Source of the DNA: Gemmatimonadaceae bacterium
GTDB lineage: Bacteria; Gemmatimonadota; Gemmatimonadetes; Gemmatimonadales; Gemmatimonadaceae
DNA: 38,829 nt
Reading direction: 5' to 3'
Assembly: GCA_025929535.1 (NCBI GenBank)
Contig: JAICLZ010000039.1
Location: forward strand, 1-38,829
Within the stretch, counting starts at the first letter, position 1. Each line of letters begins with the position of its first letter. The translations under genes and the position numbers were made by a program. This document shows, one piece after another, positions 1 through 8,274 of the stretch. The notes beneath the pieces were generated by a model, which worked only from the letters and a program-made list of their open reading frames with translations, did not search any database and had not been told where the DNA came from.

Positions 1-162
1 CAGTTCGGGGACGGAGAGACTTAATTTTTGAGCCAACAAGTCTCTCGGGTGGGTTCGATAATCTATACTCACGTCATGCCCCAGTGCGGGGAAGGCGGAC
101 AGTGTGGTGAGGACCTCATACATTCGACGGGGCTTCAAAAATCCTCTTCGTTCCTACCTCTT
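1..162. other. Unassigned left edge before a plus-strand terminator
   Basis: No coding frame can be assigned. A plus-strand gene from outside the window could end at the in-frame stops at 22-24 or 28-30. A perfect 7-bp inverted repeat (GAGAGAC at 14-20, GTCTCTC at 40-46) and a small CCCC/GGGG hairpin near 79-91 lie upstream of the terminator at 163-197. The stretch could therefore be the 3' untranslated region of an upstream gene or the end of a structured RNA. I could not match it to a known RNA family. Confidence 0.3.
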
Positions 163-197
163 CGAGCCTCGCCACTCCGGCGGGGCTCGTTTTTTTT
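163..197 (+). terminator. Rho-independent terminator
   Basis: An 11-bp stem (163-173 with 179-189, one G-T pair) closes a five-base loop and is followed directly by eight T residues (190-197). It ends a plus-strand transcript that enters from the left edge. On the minus strand there is no T-run after the stem, so it is not an obvious terminator for the exchanger gene that stops at 205. Confidence 0.85.
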
Positions 198-204
198 CGC
201 GCCG

Positions 205-1419
205 TCATCCGCCAGCTTCGCCAGCGATCGGCTTCCCCCGCACGAGCCTCCAGAATATGCCCGGGGCCGTTGGACGTCTCCAGATCCATCCGATGACGAG
301 CAGCACCGCCCACGCCAGATACATGATCGTGATCTCGTCGCGCCACCCCGCCTCCACGAACTGCGCGAGCCAGAGGACGAACAGAATCGCCGCGTCCCAC
401 CAGTGGAACTTCATGTCCAGCAGCACGAGCACCGCAACGATGCTCTGCGCGATCGTGAGCAGAATCTCATCCCGTTGCGCACCATCGAAGGGGAGCGCCG
501 ACGGCGTGCCGCGGGACAACGAGAACACGATCGGAATCATTGCCGCGAGCACGGTCCACTGATTGATGTTGCTCGACACCATGTTCACGAGCGCCATGGG
601 CGCGGTTCGCACGCGGCTCGCCCACTGGAACGCCGATACCTTCTCGGGAAATTCGCTGAGAAACGGCGCGACCCACTGCACCAGCACGAACTGGCTCACG
701 CCCACCGTGCCCGCGATGGCGAGCATCGACTCGAGAAAGGGATGTGCGGTGAAGTAGATCAGCGCAGCGCCAATCGCGAAGAGCCCGCCCACCGCCACCA
801 CGCGCTGCCGCCCCGGCCGTGTCGCGGCCCAGCGCGCGATGCGCGGTGCGTCCGTCACCTCCTCTTCCTGCCGCGGCGGCATGCGCCAGAGGATCGCGAG
901 ATACGCGCAGTACATGGCCGTGAGCACGACCGCATCGATGATGTCGATCGAGGCCTTGTACCAGATCCAGCCGAAGTACGCGAGCGGCGGAATCGTGGTG
1001 AGCACCTCCACCGCGTGCTCGTTCTCCAGCTCGATGGGCGCGAGAAAGGGACGGGACTTCCGCCCGAAGAACGCAGCGACGAAGAAGATCATCGGCCATG
1101 CGAGACCCACCAGCAGCCGGATCGCCCCCGTGAAGTTCGCGATCGCCAGATGCGAGTGGCATCCGGGCGGCGGGCTCGAGACGAAGCAGTGCGCGGCGTC
1201 GCCACCCGCCTCCCACGCGATCACCGCTTCCACCGCGAACTCCGGAAGCGTCTGCACCCAGGCGAGGATCGCGAGCGCGAGTCCCTGCGAAATGATGAAC
1301 TGCGCAGCTTCCGCCGCCCACGCCACGAGGAACGCGCTCGCCAGCATGCTGGGGAAGGTCCAGAGCGCCGACCATGCTGCCGGCGTTCCGCTGACGATCA
1401 GAAGCAGCTTAGCTTTCAC
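205..1419 (-). CDS. Sodium/calcium exchanger-like integral membrane protein
   Basis: Polytopic membrane protein of about 404 residues that looks like the CaCA (Na+/Ca2+ exchanger) superfamily. Two inverted alpha-repeats can be recognised. The first has LPEFAVEA (about residues 58-65) and NFTGAIRLL (from about 95). The second has LSEFPEK (about 254-260) and [10 protein letters not shown] (from about 279). Both keep the PE and N-rich helix pattern used for cation binding in this family. The gene stands alone, divergent from folE. The frame is open up to an ATG at 1518, but the extra 33 residues are Cys/Pro-rich and non-hydrophobic, so I prefer the GTG at 1419; no clear ribosome site supports either. 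The substrate (Ca2+, another cation or H+ exchange) cannot be read from the sequence. Confidence 0.7.
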   Translation of the reverse strand: MKAKLLLIVSGTPAAWSALWTFPSMLASAFLVAWAAEAAQFIISQGLALAILAWVQTLPEFAVEAVIAWEAGGDAAHCFVSSPPPGCHSHLAIANFTGAIRLLVGLAWPMIFFVAAFFGRKSRPFLAPIELENEHAVEVLTTIPPLAYFGWIWYKASIDIIDAVVLTAMYCAYLAILWRMPPRQEEEVTDAPRIARWAATRPGRQRVVAVGGLFAIGAALIYFTAHPFLESMLAIAGTVGVSQFVLVQWVAPFLSEFPEKVSAFQWASRVRTAPMALVNMVSSNINQWTVLAAMIPIVFSLSRGTPSALPFDGAQRDEILLTIAQSIVAVLVLLDMKFHWWDAAILFVLWLAQFVEAGWRDEITIMYLAWAVLLVIGWIWRRPTAPGIFWRLVRGKPIAGEAGG

Positions 1420-1575
1420 GGCAGGCAGGCACAGGGAACGAAAACACGCGAGCTCCCGGCTCGCCGGTTGCGTCAAGCTAGGGGAGCACCGGGCAGGACT
1501 CAAGTTACGTTGGCACACGCGCAGCGATCACGTGGATCATCGCGTGCACCATCATTTGGAGGATCGTCGCGACAC

Positions 1576-2334
1576 ATGGCTGACAAGAAATCCCGTCCGC
1601 GCACCAACTCGCGCATTGACTCGCGCACCGACTCACGCGCCGCGGAGGCGCGCGAGGCCGAGCCGCCCGCACGTGCGCTCGCGGTGCGCAAGCGCGTGGA
1701 TCCCGCCATGCTGGAATCGCCCGCGCAGGACTGGGGGCTCGATCTCGATGCAGCGCCCGCCCACAACGGCGAGTTCGAGCAGCTCGTCCACCGAATCCTC
1801 GAGATCATCGGAGAGGACCCGAAGCGCGAAGGACTCAAGAAGACGCCTCAGCGCGTCGCGAACTCGCTCACCTGGCTCACGCGCGGCTACGACATGGACG
1901 TGCGCGATGTCGTGGGCGACGCGGTGTTCAGCGAGACGCACAGCAGCATGGTCATGGTTCGCGACATCGAGCTGTATTCGCTCTGCGAGCACCACATGCT
2001 GCCCTTCTTCGGCCGCGCGCACATCGCCTACATCCCCGATGGCAAGATCGTCGGCCTGTCCAAGCTTCCGCGCATCGTCGACATGTTCGCGCGGCGGCTC
2101 CAGGTGCAGGAGCGACTCACGGAGCAGATCGCCGAGGCCGTGCAGGAGGTTTTGGAGCCCAAGGGCGTGGGCGTGGTGATCGAGGCGATGCACCTGTGCA
2201 TGATGATGCGCGGCGTGCAGAAGCAGAACTCGCAGACCGTCACGTCCGCTGTGCGCGGCATCTTCCGCAACGACGCGCGCACGCGCGAGGAGTTCCTCTC
2301 CCTCGCGTACGGTCGGAACTCGCTGCATCGTTGA
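1576..2334 (+). CDS. folE: GTP cyclohydrolase I
   Basis: Converts GTP to 7,8-dihydroneopterin triphosphate, the first step of tetrahydrofolate and pterin synthesis, in the cytoplasm. The product is 252 residues. The conserved catalytic domain starts near residue 65, with zinc ligands C137 and H140 in SLCEHH and C208 in HLCMMMRG, plus the [17 protein letters not shown] segment. The first 60 residues are a charged Arg/Ser-rich extension not needed for the fold. ATG 1576 is preceded by GGAGGA at 1558-1563, spaced slightly long at 12 bases. The next gene, an SDR, starts inside the folE stop codon, so the two are translationally coupled. Confidence 0.95.
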   Translation: MADKKSRPRTNSRIDSRTDSRAAEAREAEPPARALAVRKRVDPAMLESPAQDWGLDLDAAPAHNGEFEQLVHRILEIIGEDPKREGLKKTPQRVANSLTWLTRGYDMDVRDVVGDAVFSETHSSMVMVRDIELYSLCEHHMLPFFGRAHIAYIPDGKIVGLSKLPRIVDMFARRLQVQERLTEQIAEAVQEVLEPKGVGVVIEAMHLCMMMRGVQKQNSQTVTSAVRGIFRNDARTREEFLSLAYGRNSLHR

Positions 2335-3050
2335 CGAGCTCCTCCGTTCCGAAAACCGCGCTGGTCACCGGCGGGTCCCGGGGCATCGGTCTCGCGATCG
2401 CGCGCGCGCTCGTGCGCGAGGGCGTGCGCATCGCGCTCGTCGCGCGCGGCGCGGCGGAGCTCGAGGCGCGCGCGAAGGAGCTCGGCAACCACACGCTCGC
2501 CATCGCTGCCGATCTTTCCGTTTCGAGCGAAGTCGACCGCCTCGTCCACGAGCTCGGCGGCGCGTTCGGCCGCGCGCCCGACCTGCTCATCAACAATGCC
2601 GGCATCTTCGATCCCAAGCCCCTTCACGTGCTCACCGGCGAGGAGCTCGAGCGCATGATGAAGATCAATCTCATCGCGCCGTTCCTCGTGCTTCGCGCGC
2701 TCCTTCCGGAGTGGCGCGAGCAGCGGCGAGGACACGTGATCACGATCGGCTCCATAGCCGACCGCACGATCTTTCCGGGTAATGCCGCATACTCGGCGTC
2801 CAAGTTCGGGGCACGCGCGATGCACGAGGTGCTGCGCGTGGAAACGAAGGGCACCGGTGTCCGCACGACGCTGGTGTCGCCGAGCTCGACGGACACGCCC
2901 ATCTGGGACCCGGTGCTGCAGCACGGGGACAGTCGCTTTCCGCCGCGCAGCGCGATGCTCGGCGCGGATGCCGTTGCCGATGCGGCGGTCTGGGCCGCCA
3001 CGCGGCCCGCCTCCGTGAACATCGACGAGCTGCGAATGTCGGCGTCGTAG
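2331..3050 (+). CDS. Short-chain dehydrogenase/reductase coupled to folE
   Basis: Classical NAD(P)-dependent SDR of 239 residues. It has the cofactor loop TGGSRGIG (13-20), NNAG (88-91) and the catalytic set N113, S141, Y154 and K158 in YSASK. The likely start is TTG 2331, which shares bases with the folE stop (TTGA); no in-frame ATG fits the N-terminus of the Rossmann fold. General similarity is to 3-ketoacyl-ACP reductases. The tight coupling to folE raises the possibility of a pterin substrate (sepiapterin- or dihydromonapterin-reductase-like), but the sequence lacks the TGxxxRxG loop of pteridine reductases. The substrate therefore remains open. Confidence 0.85.
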   Translation: MTSSSVPKTALVTGGSRGIGLAIARALVREGVRIALVARGAAELEARAKELGNHTLAIAADLSVSSEVDRLVHELGGAFGRAPDLLINNAGIFDPKPLHVLTGEELERMMKINLIAPFLVLRALLPEWREQRRGHVITIGSIADRTIFPGNAAYSASKFGARAMHEVLRVETKGTGVRTTLVSPSSTDTPIWDPVLQHGDSRFPPRSAMLGADAVADAAVWAATRPASVNIDELRMSAS

Positions 3051-3058
3051 GAGTCTGG

Positions 3059-3703
3059 GTGTTTCTCGAGCTCGTCGACTCGCTCCGGTGCGTGCGGCCG
3101 CACGAGGACAGCTGGCTCATTGCGCGCGCGGACGAGCTGGTCGCGCGGCACATCGTGCAGGGAGAGCTGGGCTGCCCGATCTGCGAGGCGCGCTACGAGG
3201 TGCGTGATGGCGTGGCGGATTTCAGCGTGGGTGCGCCGCGCGCGTCGGCTCCGAGTCCCGGCGCACGCGACAGCGAGGCGCTCGCGCTTCGCGCCGCCGC
3301 GCTGCTCGGGCTCACGGAGCCCGGCGGCCTGGTGGTGCTCGCGGGCGAGTGGAGCGCGTGCGTCGACGCGCTGCTCGATCTCGCAGAGGGAGTGCAGCTT
3401 CTCGCGCTCGATCCGGCGCCTACACTGCGCAGCGGCGGCGCGCTGTCGCTCGCGCTCGTTCCCGACGTGCTCCCTCTGGCTGCCGCCTCGGCGCGCGGGA
3501 TCGCGCTGGACGCGACGCACGCGACACCCTCGCTCCTGGCTGGCGCCGCACGGGCGCTCGCGCCGGGCGGACGACTCATCGCGCCCGCCGCGGCGCGGGT
3601 TCCCGAATCGCTGCAGGAGCTCGCGCGCGATGACGAACAGTGGGTGGCGGCGGCTCCGCGCTCGAGCGTCTCGGCGCCGGTGCCCATCGCGCTTCGGCGC
3701 TAG
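3059..3703 (+). CDS. Trm112-like zinc-domain protein with degenerate methyltransferase-like C-terminus
   Basis: A 214-residue cytoplasmic protein. The N-terminal 60 residues resemble Trm112-like domains: LRC near residue 10, then CPIC (about 41-44) and YEVRDGVADF. The first Cys pair is incomplete (C-V-R-P-H), so metal binding may be lost or altered. The rest is Ala/Leu-rich with a Rossmann-like pattern and an LAPGGRL segment typical of SAM methyltransferases, but no glycine-rich SAM loop is visible. The start is GTG 3059, preceded by TAGGAG overlapping the SDR stop, which makes it the third gene of the folE-SDR unit. No function is assigned. Confidence 0.65.
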   Translation: MFLELVDSLRCVRPHEDSWLIARADELVARHIVQGELGCPICEARYEVRDGVADFSVGAPRASAPSPGARDSEALALRAAALLGLTEPGGLVVLAGEWSACVDALLDLAEGVQLLALDPAPTLRSGGALSLALVPDVLPLAAASARGIALDATHATPSLLAGAARALAPGGRLIAPAAARVPESLQELARDDEQWVAAAPRSSVSAPVPIALRR

Positions 3704-3719
3704 ACGCGTCGCACGCACG

Positions 3720-5534
3720 CTAGGCTCCGGTGCGCGACTCCTCCGCCGTGTACGCAGCGTCGATGAGCGCGCGAAACTTTCGGTCGACCGCGCGGCGCTT
3801 CACCTTCAGGGTCGGCGTGAGCTCACCGCTGTCGATCGTGAAGTCCTGCTCGATCAACACGATCCGCTTCGGCTTCTCGAAGTGCGCGAGCTTCTCCAGC
3901 GTGCCGAACACCTCGCGCTCCATCTTCCCCCGCACGAGCGGATTCGCAATGAGATCGCGATGGTCCTTGAATGCGATGTCCTGCTGGGTGGCCCATCGCT
4001 CGAGCTGATCGAACTCCGGGACCACGAGAATCAGCGGAAAGCGGCGCCGGTCTCCGATCATGACTGCCTGCGCGACGTACTTGTTCGCCTTCACCTGATT
4101 CTCGATCGGCTGCGGCGCGATGTTCTTGCCGCCGGCGGTCACGATGATGTCCTTCTTGCGATCGGTGATGCGCAGCAGCCCATCCTCGAGTGTGCCGATG
4201 TCGCCCGTATGAAACCATCCATCCGCATCGATGACCGCGGCCGTGGCCTCGGGCTGATTGAAATATCCTTTCATCACGTGCGGACCGCGCGTCAGGATCT
4301 CTCCGTCTTCTGCGATCTTCACTTCGACGCCGGGAATCGGCGCGCCCACCGTGCCGATCGTCACGCGCGTGGGCGTGTTCACCGCGATCACCGGCGATGT
4401 CTCCGTGAGTCCGTAGCCCTCGAGGATCTTGAGCCCCGCGGCGAAGAAGAAGCGGTTGATCTCCACGGAAAGTGGTGCGCCACCCGACACGAAGTAGCGA
4501 AGACGGCCGCCAACCGCCGCGCGGACCTTCGAGAACACCAGCTTGTCCGCGACTGCATGCTCGAGCGCGAGCACCGGGCCGGGCCTGTGCCCGTCGAGCA
4601 TGGCCGCCGTCCATCTGTCGCCCACCTTCTGCGCCCACAGGAAGATCGCGCGTTTGGCCCCTCCGGCACGCATCGCGGTGTCCGTGATGCGTGCATTGAT
4701 CTTCTCGTAAATGCGCGGCACGGCCACGACGATCGTCGGCCGCACCTCCTGCATGTTCCTCGCGATGCTGTCCATCGATTCGACGTACGCGATCGAGACG
4801 CCGGCCGCGAACATCAGGTAGTCCACCATCCGCTCGAAGATGTGCGACAGCGGAAGAAAGCTGAGAGAGGAATCCGTCGGACCCATCGGGAGCAGGTCGA
4901 TCACAGCCGACACGTTGGAGGCGATGTTCCCGTGCGTGAGCATCGCGCCCTTGGGCTCGCCCGTCGTTCCCGACGTGTAGATGATCGTTGCGATCTGATC
5001 GGGCGTGATCGCCAGCGCGGATGCACGCAGCCGCGCCGCATCGTCCGGTGTCATCGAGGCGGCACCCTTGGCCTCCAGCGCGGCGATTCTGATCTCGCCT
5101 CCGCGCGCGGCATCCGCATCGAATACGATCACGTGCCTGAGCGCCGGAAGCTCGGCGCGCACGCTCCGGATCTTCGCCGCCTGCTCCTCCGTGGACGCGA
5201 AGGCCGCCACGGCTCCGGAGTCGTGCAGGATGTAGGCGATCTGCTCCGCGGGGAGCGTTGGATAGATCGGCACATCCGCTATGCCCGACAGCAGGCATGC
5301 GTAATCCGCGATGGCCCACTCGGGACGGTTCTCCGACAGAATCGCAACGCGATCGCCGGAGGTAACACCGAGCGCCCGCAGGCCGAAGACGACGTGCCGC
5401 ACGCGATCGGCGAGCGTGCGATGGGAGATCGGCTGATACGAGTCGCCAATCTTCGTCTGCAGCGCGTTCGGCCGATCATGCTCTTCGACTGCCTCGATGA
5501 ACAGCTGCGAGAGCGTCGCGGGATGTGGCGGCAT
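3720..5534 (-). CDS. fadD: Long-chain acyl-CoA synthetase (AMP-forming)
   Basis: Activates fatty acids to acyl-CoA through an acyl-adenylate, usually at the inner membrane face. All adenylate-forming enzyme motifs are present in 604 residues: P-loop YTSGTTGEPKG (186-196), GYGLTETSP (373-381), WFHTGD (440-445), DRKKD (458-462) and the C-terminal catalytic lysine in LTPTLKVKR (K577). The length and motifs match the bacterial group related to eukaryotic long-chain synthetases. It is the last gene of a four-gene operon. The preceding lipoprotein gene stops at 5541, and AGGACGG overlapping that stop serves as ribosome site for ATG 5534. Chain-length specificity cannot be told. Confidence 0.92.
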   Translation of the reverse strand: MPPHPATLSQLFIEAVEEHDRPNALQTKIGDSYQPISHRTLADRVRHVVFGLRALGVTSGDRVAILSENRPEWAIADYACLLSGIADVPIYPTLPAEQIAYILHDSGAVAAFASTEEQAAKIRSVRAELPALRHVIVFDADAARGGEIRIAALEAKGAASMTPDDAARLRASALAITPDQIATIIYTSGTTGEPKGAMLTHGNIASNVSAVIDLLPMGPTDSSLSFLPLSHIFERMVDYLMFAAGVSIAYVESMDSIARNMQEVRPTIVVAVPRIYEKINARITDTAMRAGGAKRAIFLWAQKVGDRWTAAMLDGHRPGPVLALEHAVADKLVFSKVRAAVGGRLRYFVSGGAPLSVEINRFFFAAGLKILEGYGLTETSPVIAVNTPTRVTIGTVGAPIPGVEVKIAEDGEILTRGPHVMKGYFNQPEATAAVIDADGWFHTGDIGTLEDGLLRITDRKKDIIVTAGGKNIAPQPIENQVKANKYVAQAVMIGDRRRFPLILVVPEFDQLERWATQQDIAFKDHRDLIANPLVRGKMEREVFGTLEKLAHFEKPKRIVLIEQDFTIDSGELTPTLKVKRRAVDRKFRALIDAAYTAEESRTGA

Positions 5535-5540
5535 ACCGTC

Positions 5541-6329
5541 CTATTGGATTTGGACGAGCACCTTGAAGCGCAGTGGACTTCCGGGCACCGGCGTGTGGTC
5601 CGGAAGAAAGGCACGCGCCTCCACGACCACCGTATCCGTCGTGAAGTGCGTGAAGGGCGAGATGCGAAGATAGCGCGTGGCCGAGCCACCGACAGCGGAC
5701 GTCCCCGTCCCCGTCGTGTCCACGAGGGAGAACTTTCTGTTCTCATCCGTGAGCAGGACCTTCGTCGAGTCTTCCACGTTCAGCGCCGTGGGATAGATGA
5801 AGCGATACTCGACGCGGTAGTGATTGACGGGATCATCTCCGGCTTTGAGCAGCACCGACAGCGGAAACAGCGTGTCCGTGCGCACGGGCGTGAACGTGAG
5901 CGTGTCCTCGAGCGCGGTGATCGTCGTGAACGCAGAAGGCGTCTGCACCACGAACAGCGTCTCCGGCGGCGATTGCAGTGACGCGGCCTGCGCCACCACT
6001 CGTGCCGAGCCGGTGTCCTGCGCGGTGACACGGCCGCTGATCGAGTCGATCGTCACGATGTGCGTCGTGTCCGCACGCACGAAGCGAACGGGCCCGTTCT
6101 GGATGGTGTCGCCGGACGAGTTGAACACAATCGCGTGCAGCGAGTCGACGTTTCCGAGCGTGTCGTGCAGCTCGCCACCCACGAGCATCGACGGCAGCTG
6201 CGGCGGATCGAACTGGATCGAGAGCGGCACATCGGGGCCGCTGCTGCCCTCACCGCACGAGATCCCCGCGCCCGCGAGCAGCAGCGCCACCACCGCGCAC
6301 CAGAGCCTCCGTCCGGCGCGCGCGCTCAT
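5541..6329 (-). CDS. Secreted Ig-like lipoprotein
   Basis: 262 residues with an N-terminal signal (RR, then LLLAGAG) and a probable lipidation cysteine in GISC near residue 25. The lipobox is not ideal because position -3 is Gly. The mature part is rich in Thr, Val and Asp and predicted all-beta. Segments such as [14 protein letters not shown] and [17 protein letters not shown] are typical of bacterial Ig-like (Big) domains. It is probably exported and anchored to a membrane. ATG 6329 overlaps the stop of the ParA gene (ATGA), with GGAG eight bases upstream inside parA. Nothing identifies a ligand. Confidence 0.7.
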   Translation of the reverse strand: MSARAGRRLWCAVVALLLAGAGISCGEGSSGPDVPLSIQFDPPQLPSMLVGGELHDTLGNVDSLHAIVFNSSGDTIQNGPVRFVRADTTHIVTIDSISGRVTAQDTGSARVVAQAASLQSPPETLFVVQTPSAFTTITALEDTLTFTPVRTDTLFPLSVLLKAGDDPVNHYRVEYRFIYPTALNVEDSTKVLLTDENRKFSLVDTTGTGTSAVGGSATRYLRISPFTHFTTDTVVVEARAFLPDHTPVPGSPLRFKVLVQIQ

Positions 6330-7093
6330 TCGAACCGCTCCATGAGCAGCGTCGCGAGATTCACGAACGCCTGCGAGGCCGGGTCCGCCGGATCGCGCAG
6401 CACCACCGGCTGCCCTGCAGCGAATGCTTCGGACGCAGCCGCGCTGCGCGGAACGGTGATGTTGAAGACCATGTCGCGCGGCAGATTCGCGCGCAGGTAT
6501 TCGGTCACGCGTTGGCAGCCGAGGCTTGCCGGGTCGTACATCGTGAGCACGATCCCGTCGAGCGTGAGCTCCTCGTTCGTCGCGCAGATCTCCTGAATGC
6601 CGCGCAGCATCTGGGGAGTGGTCTGCAGTGCGAGCGGCTCACACTGCAGCGGGATGATCACGTGCTGGCTGAGCTCGAGCACCCGCCGCGGAATCGCGCC
6701 CAGCCCGGGCGGCGTATCGACGATCACGACCTCGCAGCGATCGCGCGCGAGGGCGATCATGTCCTTCAGCAGCGTGCTCGTCTCGATGCGGTGGTGGAAT
6801 TCGATGTGGCTGCTTTCCGTGCTCACGCTGCCGGCGAGAATCACGCGCAACCAGGGGAGCGCGGTGGGAAGGATCACTTCGCGCAGCGGTCGCGCACCGC
6901 TCAGAAAATCGGAGATGCCATATGGAGCCTCTCCGCGCCGGAGTCCCACACCGTAGCGCACGGCGCCCTGCGGGTCCGTGTCGATCAGCAGCGTCTTCAG
7001 ACCGCGGCGCGCGAACGCCGCTGCGAGGTTCACAGCTGTGGTGGTTTTGCCGACGCCACCTTTCTGGCTGACGATGGCGAGGACATGTCCCAC
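6326..7093 (-). CDS. ParA/MinD-family ATPase
   Basis: Cytoplasmic P-loop ATPase of 255 residues. It carries the deviant Walker A KGGVGKTT (11-18), DTDPQG in the A' box region near residue 38 and [11 protein letters not shown] as Walker B region. These features belong to the ParA/Soj/MinD group, which form ATP-dependent dimers that position cargo on nucleoid or membrane. No parB or parS-like array is next to it, so it is more likely an orphan positioning ATPase than the chromosomal ParA. The start is GTG 7093, three bases after the stop of the TPR gene. The downstream lipoprotein gene overlaps its stop by four bases. Confidence 0.88.
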   Translation of the reverse strand: MGHVLAIVSQKGGVGKTTTAVNLAAAFARRGLKTLLIDTDPQGAVRYGVGLRRGEAPYGISDFLSGARPLREVILPTALPWLRVILAGSVSTESSHIEFHHRIETSTLLKDMIALARDRCEVVIVDTPPGLGAIPRRVLELSQHVIIPLQCEPLALQTTPQMLRGIQEICATNEELTLDGIVLTMYDPASLGCQRVTEYLRANLPRDMVFNITVPRSAAASEAFAAGQPVVLRDPADPASQAFVNLATLLMERFE

Positions 7094-7096
7094 GCG

Positions 7097-7597
7097 TTAG
7101 TCCGGCTCCCCGAGCGACGACGCACTGGTGCCCGAGCGGAGCTGTTCGAGGGCGGCACGCGCGTGCGTGACCCATCGCTCTGCCTCCGAGCTCCTCGGCG
7201 CGCGCGCGAGAAAGGCCGACAGGTGCTCCTCGGCGCCAGTCGCATCACCGCGCTTGAGCAGCAGAAACGCAAGACCGTAGTGCGCACCGCTCAACTCGGG
7301 ATCGAGATCGAGGGCGCGACGATAGCAGCGCACGGCATCCTCGAGTCGGCCGGTCTTCGAGAACGCGATCGCCATGTTCTGCAGGATGCGCGGATCGCTC
7401 GGCCTGTCGCGCAGGGCGAGACGGTACGAGGTGAGCGCGGCGTCGTAATCGCCCTGGCGCTCGAGCGCGAGCGCTTCGCTCAGATAGTCCAGTCGCTGCG
7501 GCTTGGGCGCCGCGTGGGCATTACCACCGGTGAGCCGGCGCCACCAGGACATGCGTTTGAAGGCCGAGGTCGAGATGGGCGGATGCGCAGACGACAT
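7097..7597 (-). CDS. TPR-repeat protein, first gene of the ParA-FadD operon
   Basis: 166 residues with about three tetratricopeptide repeats between roughly residues 38 and 140. Clear ones are YDAALTSYRLALRDRPSD and LEDAVRCYRRALDLDPE. TPR proteins are scaffolds for protein contacts, and no enzyme motif is seen. There is no signal peptide or membrane helix, so it is likely cytoplasmic. ATG 7597 follows directly on GGGGAG, which is part of a small palindrome; ATG 7552 is a weaker alternative. It heads a run of four closely spaced genes ending with the acyl-CoA synthetase, and its partner may be the adjacent ParA ATPase. Confidence 0.75.
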   Translation of the reverse strand: MSSAHPPISTSAFKRMSWWRRLTGGNAHAAPKPQRLDYLSEALALERQGDYDAALTSYRLALRDRPSDPRILQNMAIAFSKTGRLEDAVRCYRRALDLDPELSGAHYGLAFLLLKRGDATGAEEHLSAFLARAPRSSEAERWVTHARAALEQLRSGTSASSLGEPD

Positions 7598-7741
7598 CTC
7601 CCCGAGCGGGGAGCCATCTGCGAGCGGACAAAAAGTTATCGTCTACGTCACGGGGCAGCAACCATGCTATTATCATCGCAGCCTCCGGGGTAGCTTCCGC
7701 ACAGTGGAAGAAAAGTGCCGTGACCGTCTCTCAGGAGTGCA

Positions 7742-8230
7742 ATGCCACGACGCCAGGTCATCGATCGCTCACGAGGCGTGCTCGAAGTGGACTGGCCGCT
7801 GTTCGGCGAGATGTCGCGCGCGCTCGCGCTGAAAGTAGCGCGAGGCTACAATCCCGAGCTGGTCGTCGGCATCGCCACTGCGGGCGTCGTTCCCGGTGCC
7901 GTGATCGCCGCGATTCTCGACAAGCCGTTCCACTCGATCATCGTCAGCCGTCGCTACCAATCGGAAGAGGTGCGGCAGACGCCGAGCATCTTCGGAAGCG
8001 TGCCGACGGACGTGCGGGATCGGCGCGTACTCCTCGTCGATGAAACGTGCGACACAGGCTCGACGCTGCGGCTGGCCGTCGCGGCGATCGTGAACGCGGG
8101 CGCGGCTGACGTTCGCACGGCGGTAGGCTTTCGTACCGGCTCCTACCAGCCGGACTTCGCGGGGATGGAAACGGAGAGCACGATCGTGCTCCCCTGGGAT
8201 CACGAAGTGAATCTGGGAGAGAGAATCTAA
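7742..8230 (+). CDS. Phosphoribosyltransferase-family protein
   Basis: Type I PRTase fold of 162 residues. The PRPP-binding loop is VLLVDETCDTGST (about 96-108), in which the second acidic residue and TG.T are kept. An upstream strand-loop LVVGIATAGVVPGAVIA (from about 40) matches the pyrophosphate-loop region. Relatives act as purine or xanthine phosphoribosyltransferases in base salvage, or as regulators. The substrate cannot be fixed from the short hood region. AGGAG lies five bases before ATG 7742. The gene is divergent from the TPR operon and convergent with the ADOP permease, so it is probably monocistronic. Confidence 0.8.
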   Translation: MPRRQVIDRSRGVLEVDWPLFGEMSRALALKVARGYNPELVVGIATAGVVPGAVIAAILDKPFHSIIVSRRYQSEEVRQTPSIFGSVPTDVRDRRVLLVDETCDTGSTLRLAVAAIVNAGAADVRTAVGFRTGSYQPDFAGMETESTIVLPWDHEVNLGERI

Positions 8231-8235
8231 AAGTA

Positions 8236-8274
8236 GAGCACGGTGAAATCCCGTGGCCGGGCGCTCACGTGCTC
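8236..8274. terminator. Hairpin between convergent genes (possible bidirectional terminator)
   Basis: GAGCACGGTGA (8236-8246) pairs with TCACGTGCTC (8265-8274) with one bulged G. The right arm begins with the stop codon of the ADOP permease, and the left arm lies just after the phosphoribosyltransferase stop. There is no T-run, so termination is inferred from position and symmetry. Confidence 0.45.

Noticed and set aside
50..140. tmRNA-like pieces (GGTTCGA near 52 and ATTCGACGGGG near 123)
   Set aside because: The T-arm does not pair, and there is no room for a tag frame before the terminator in either standard or permuted order.
28..1575. Long plus-strand open frame running into folE
   Set aside because: It is antisense to the exchanger gene, very Arg/His-rich and without family motifs. 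It is open only because of high GC; folE itself starts at 1576.
3120..5981. A 953-codon plus-strand open frame
   Set aside because: It is a composition shadow of the acyl-CoA synthetase and lipoprotein genes on the other strand, Arg-rich with no recognisable domain.
6326..7093. Chromosomal parA with parS sites
   Set aside because: No parB gene is adjacent and no TGTTNCACGTGAAACA-like palindrome was seen in the neighbourhood.
7621..7741. Promoter with TATTAT at 7668-7673 for the phosphoribosyltransferase gene
   Set aside because: The -10-like hexamer is good, but no -35 box occurs at acceptable spacing, so it was not listed as a feature.
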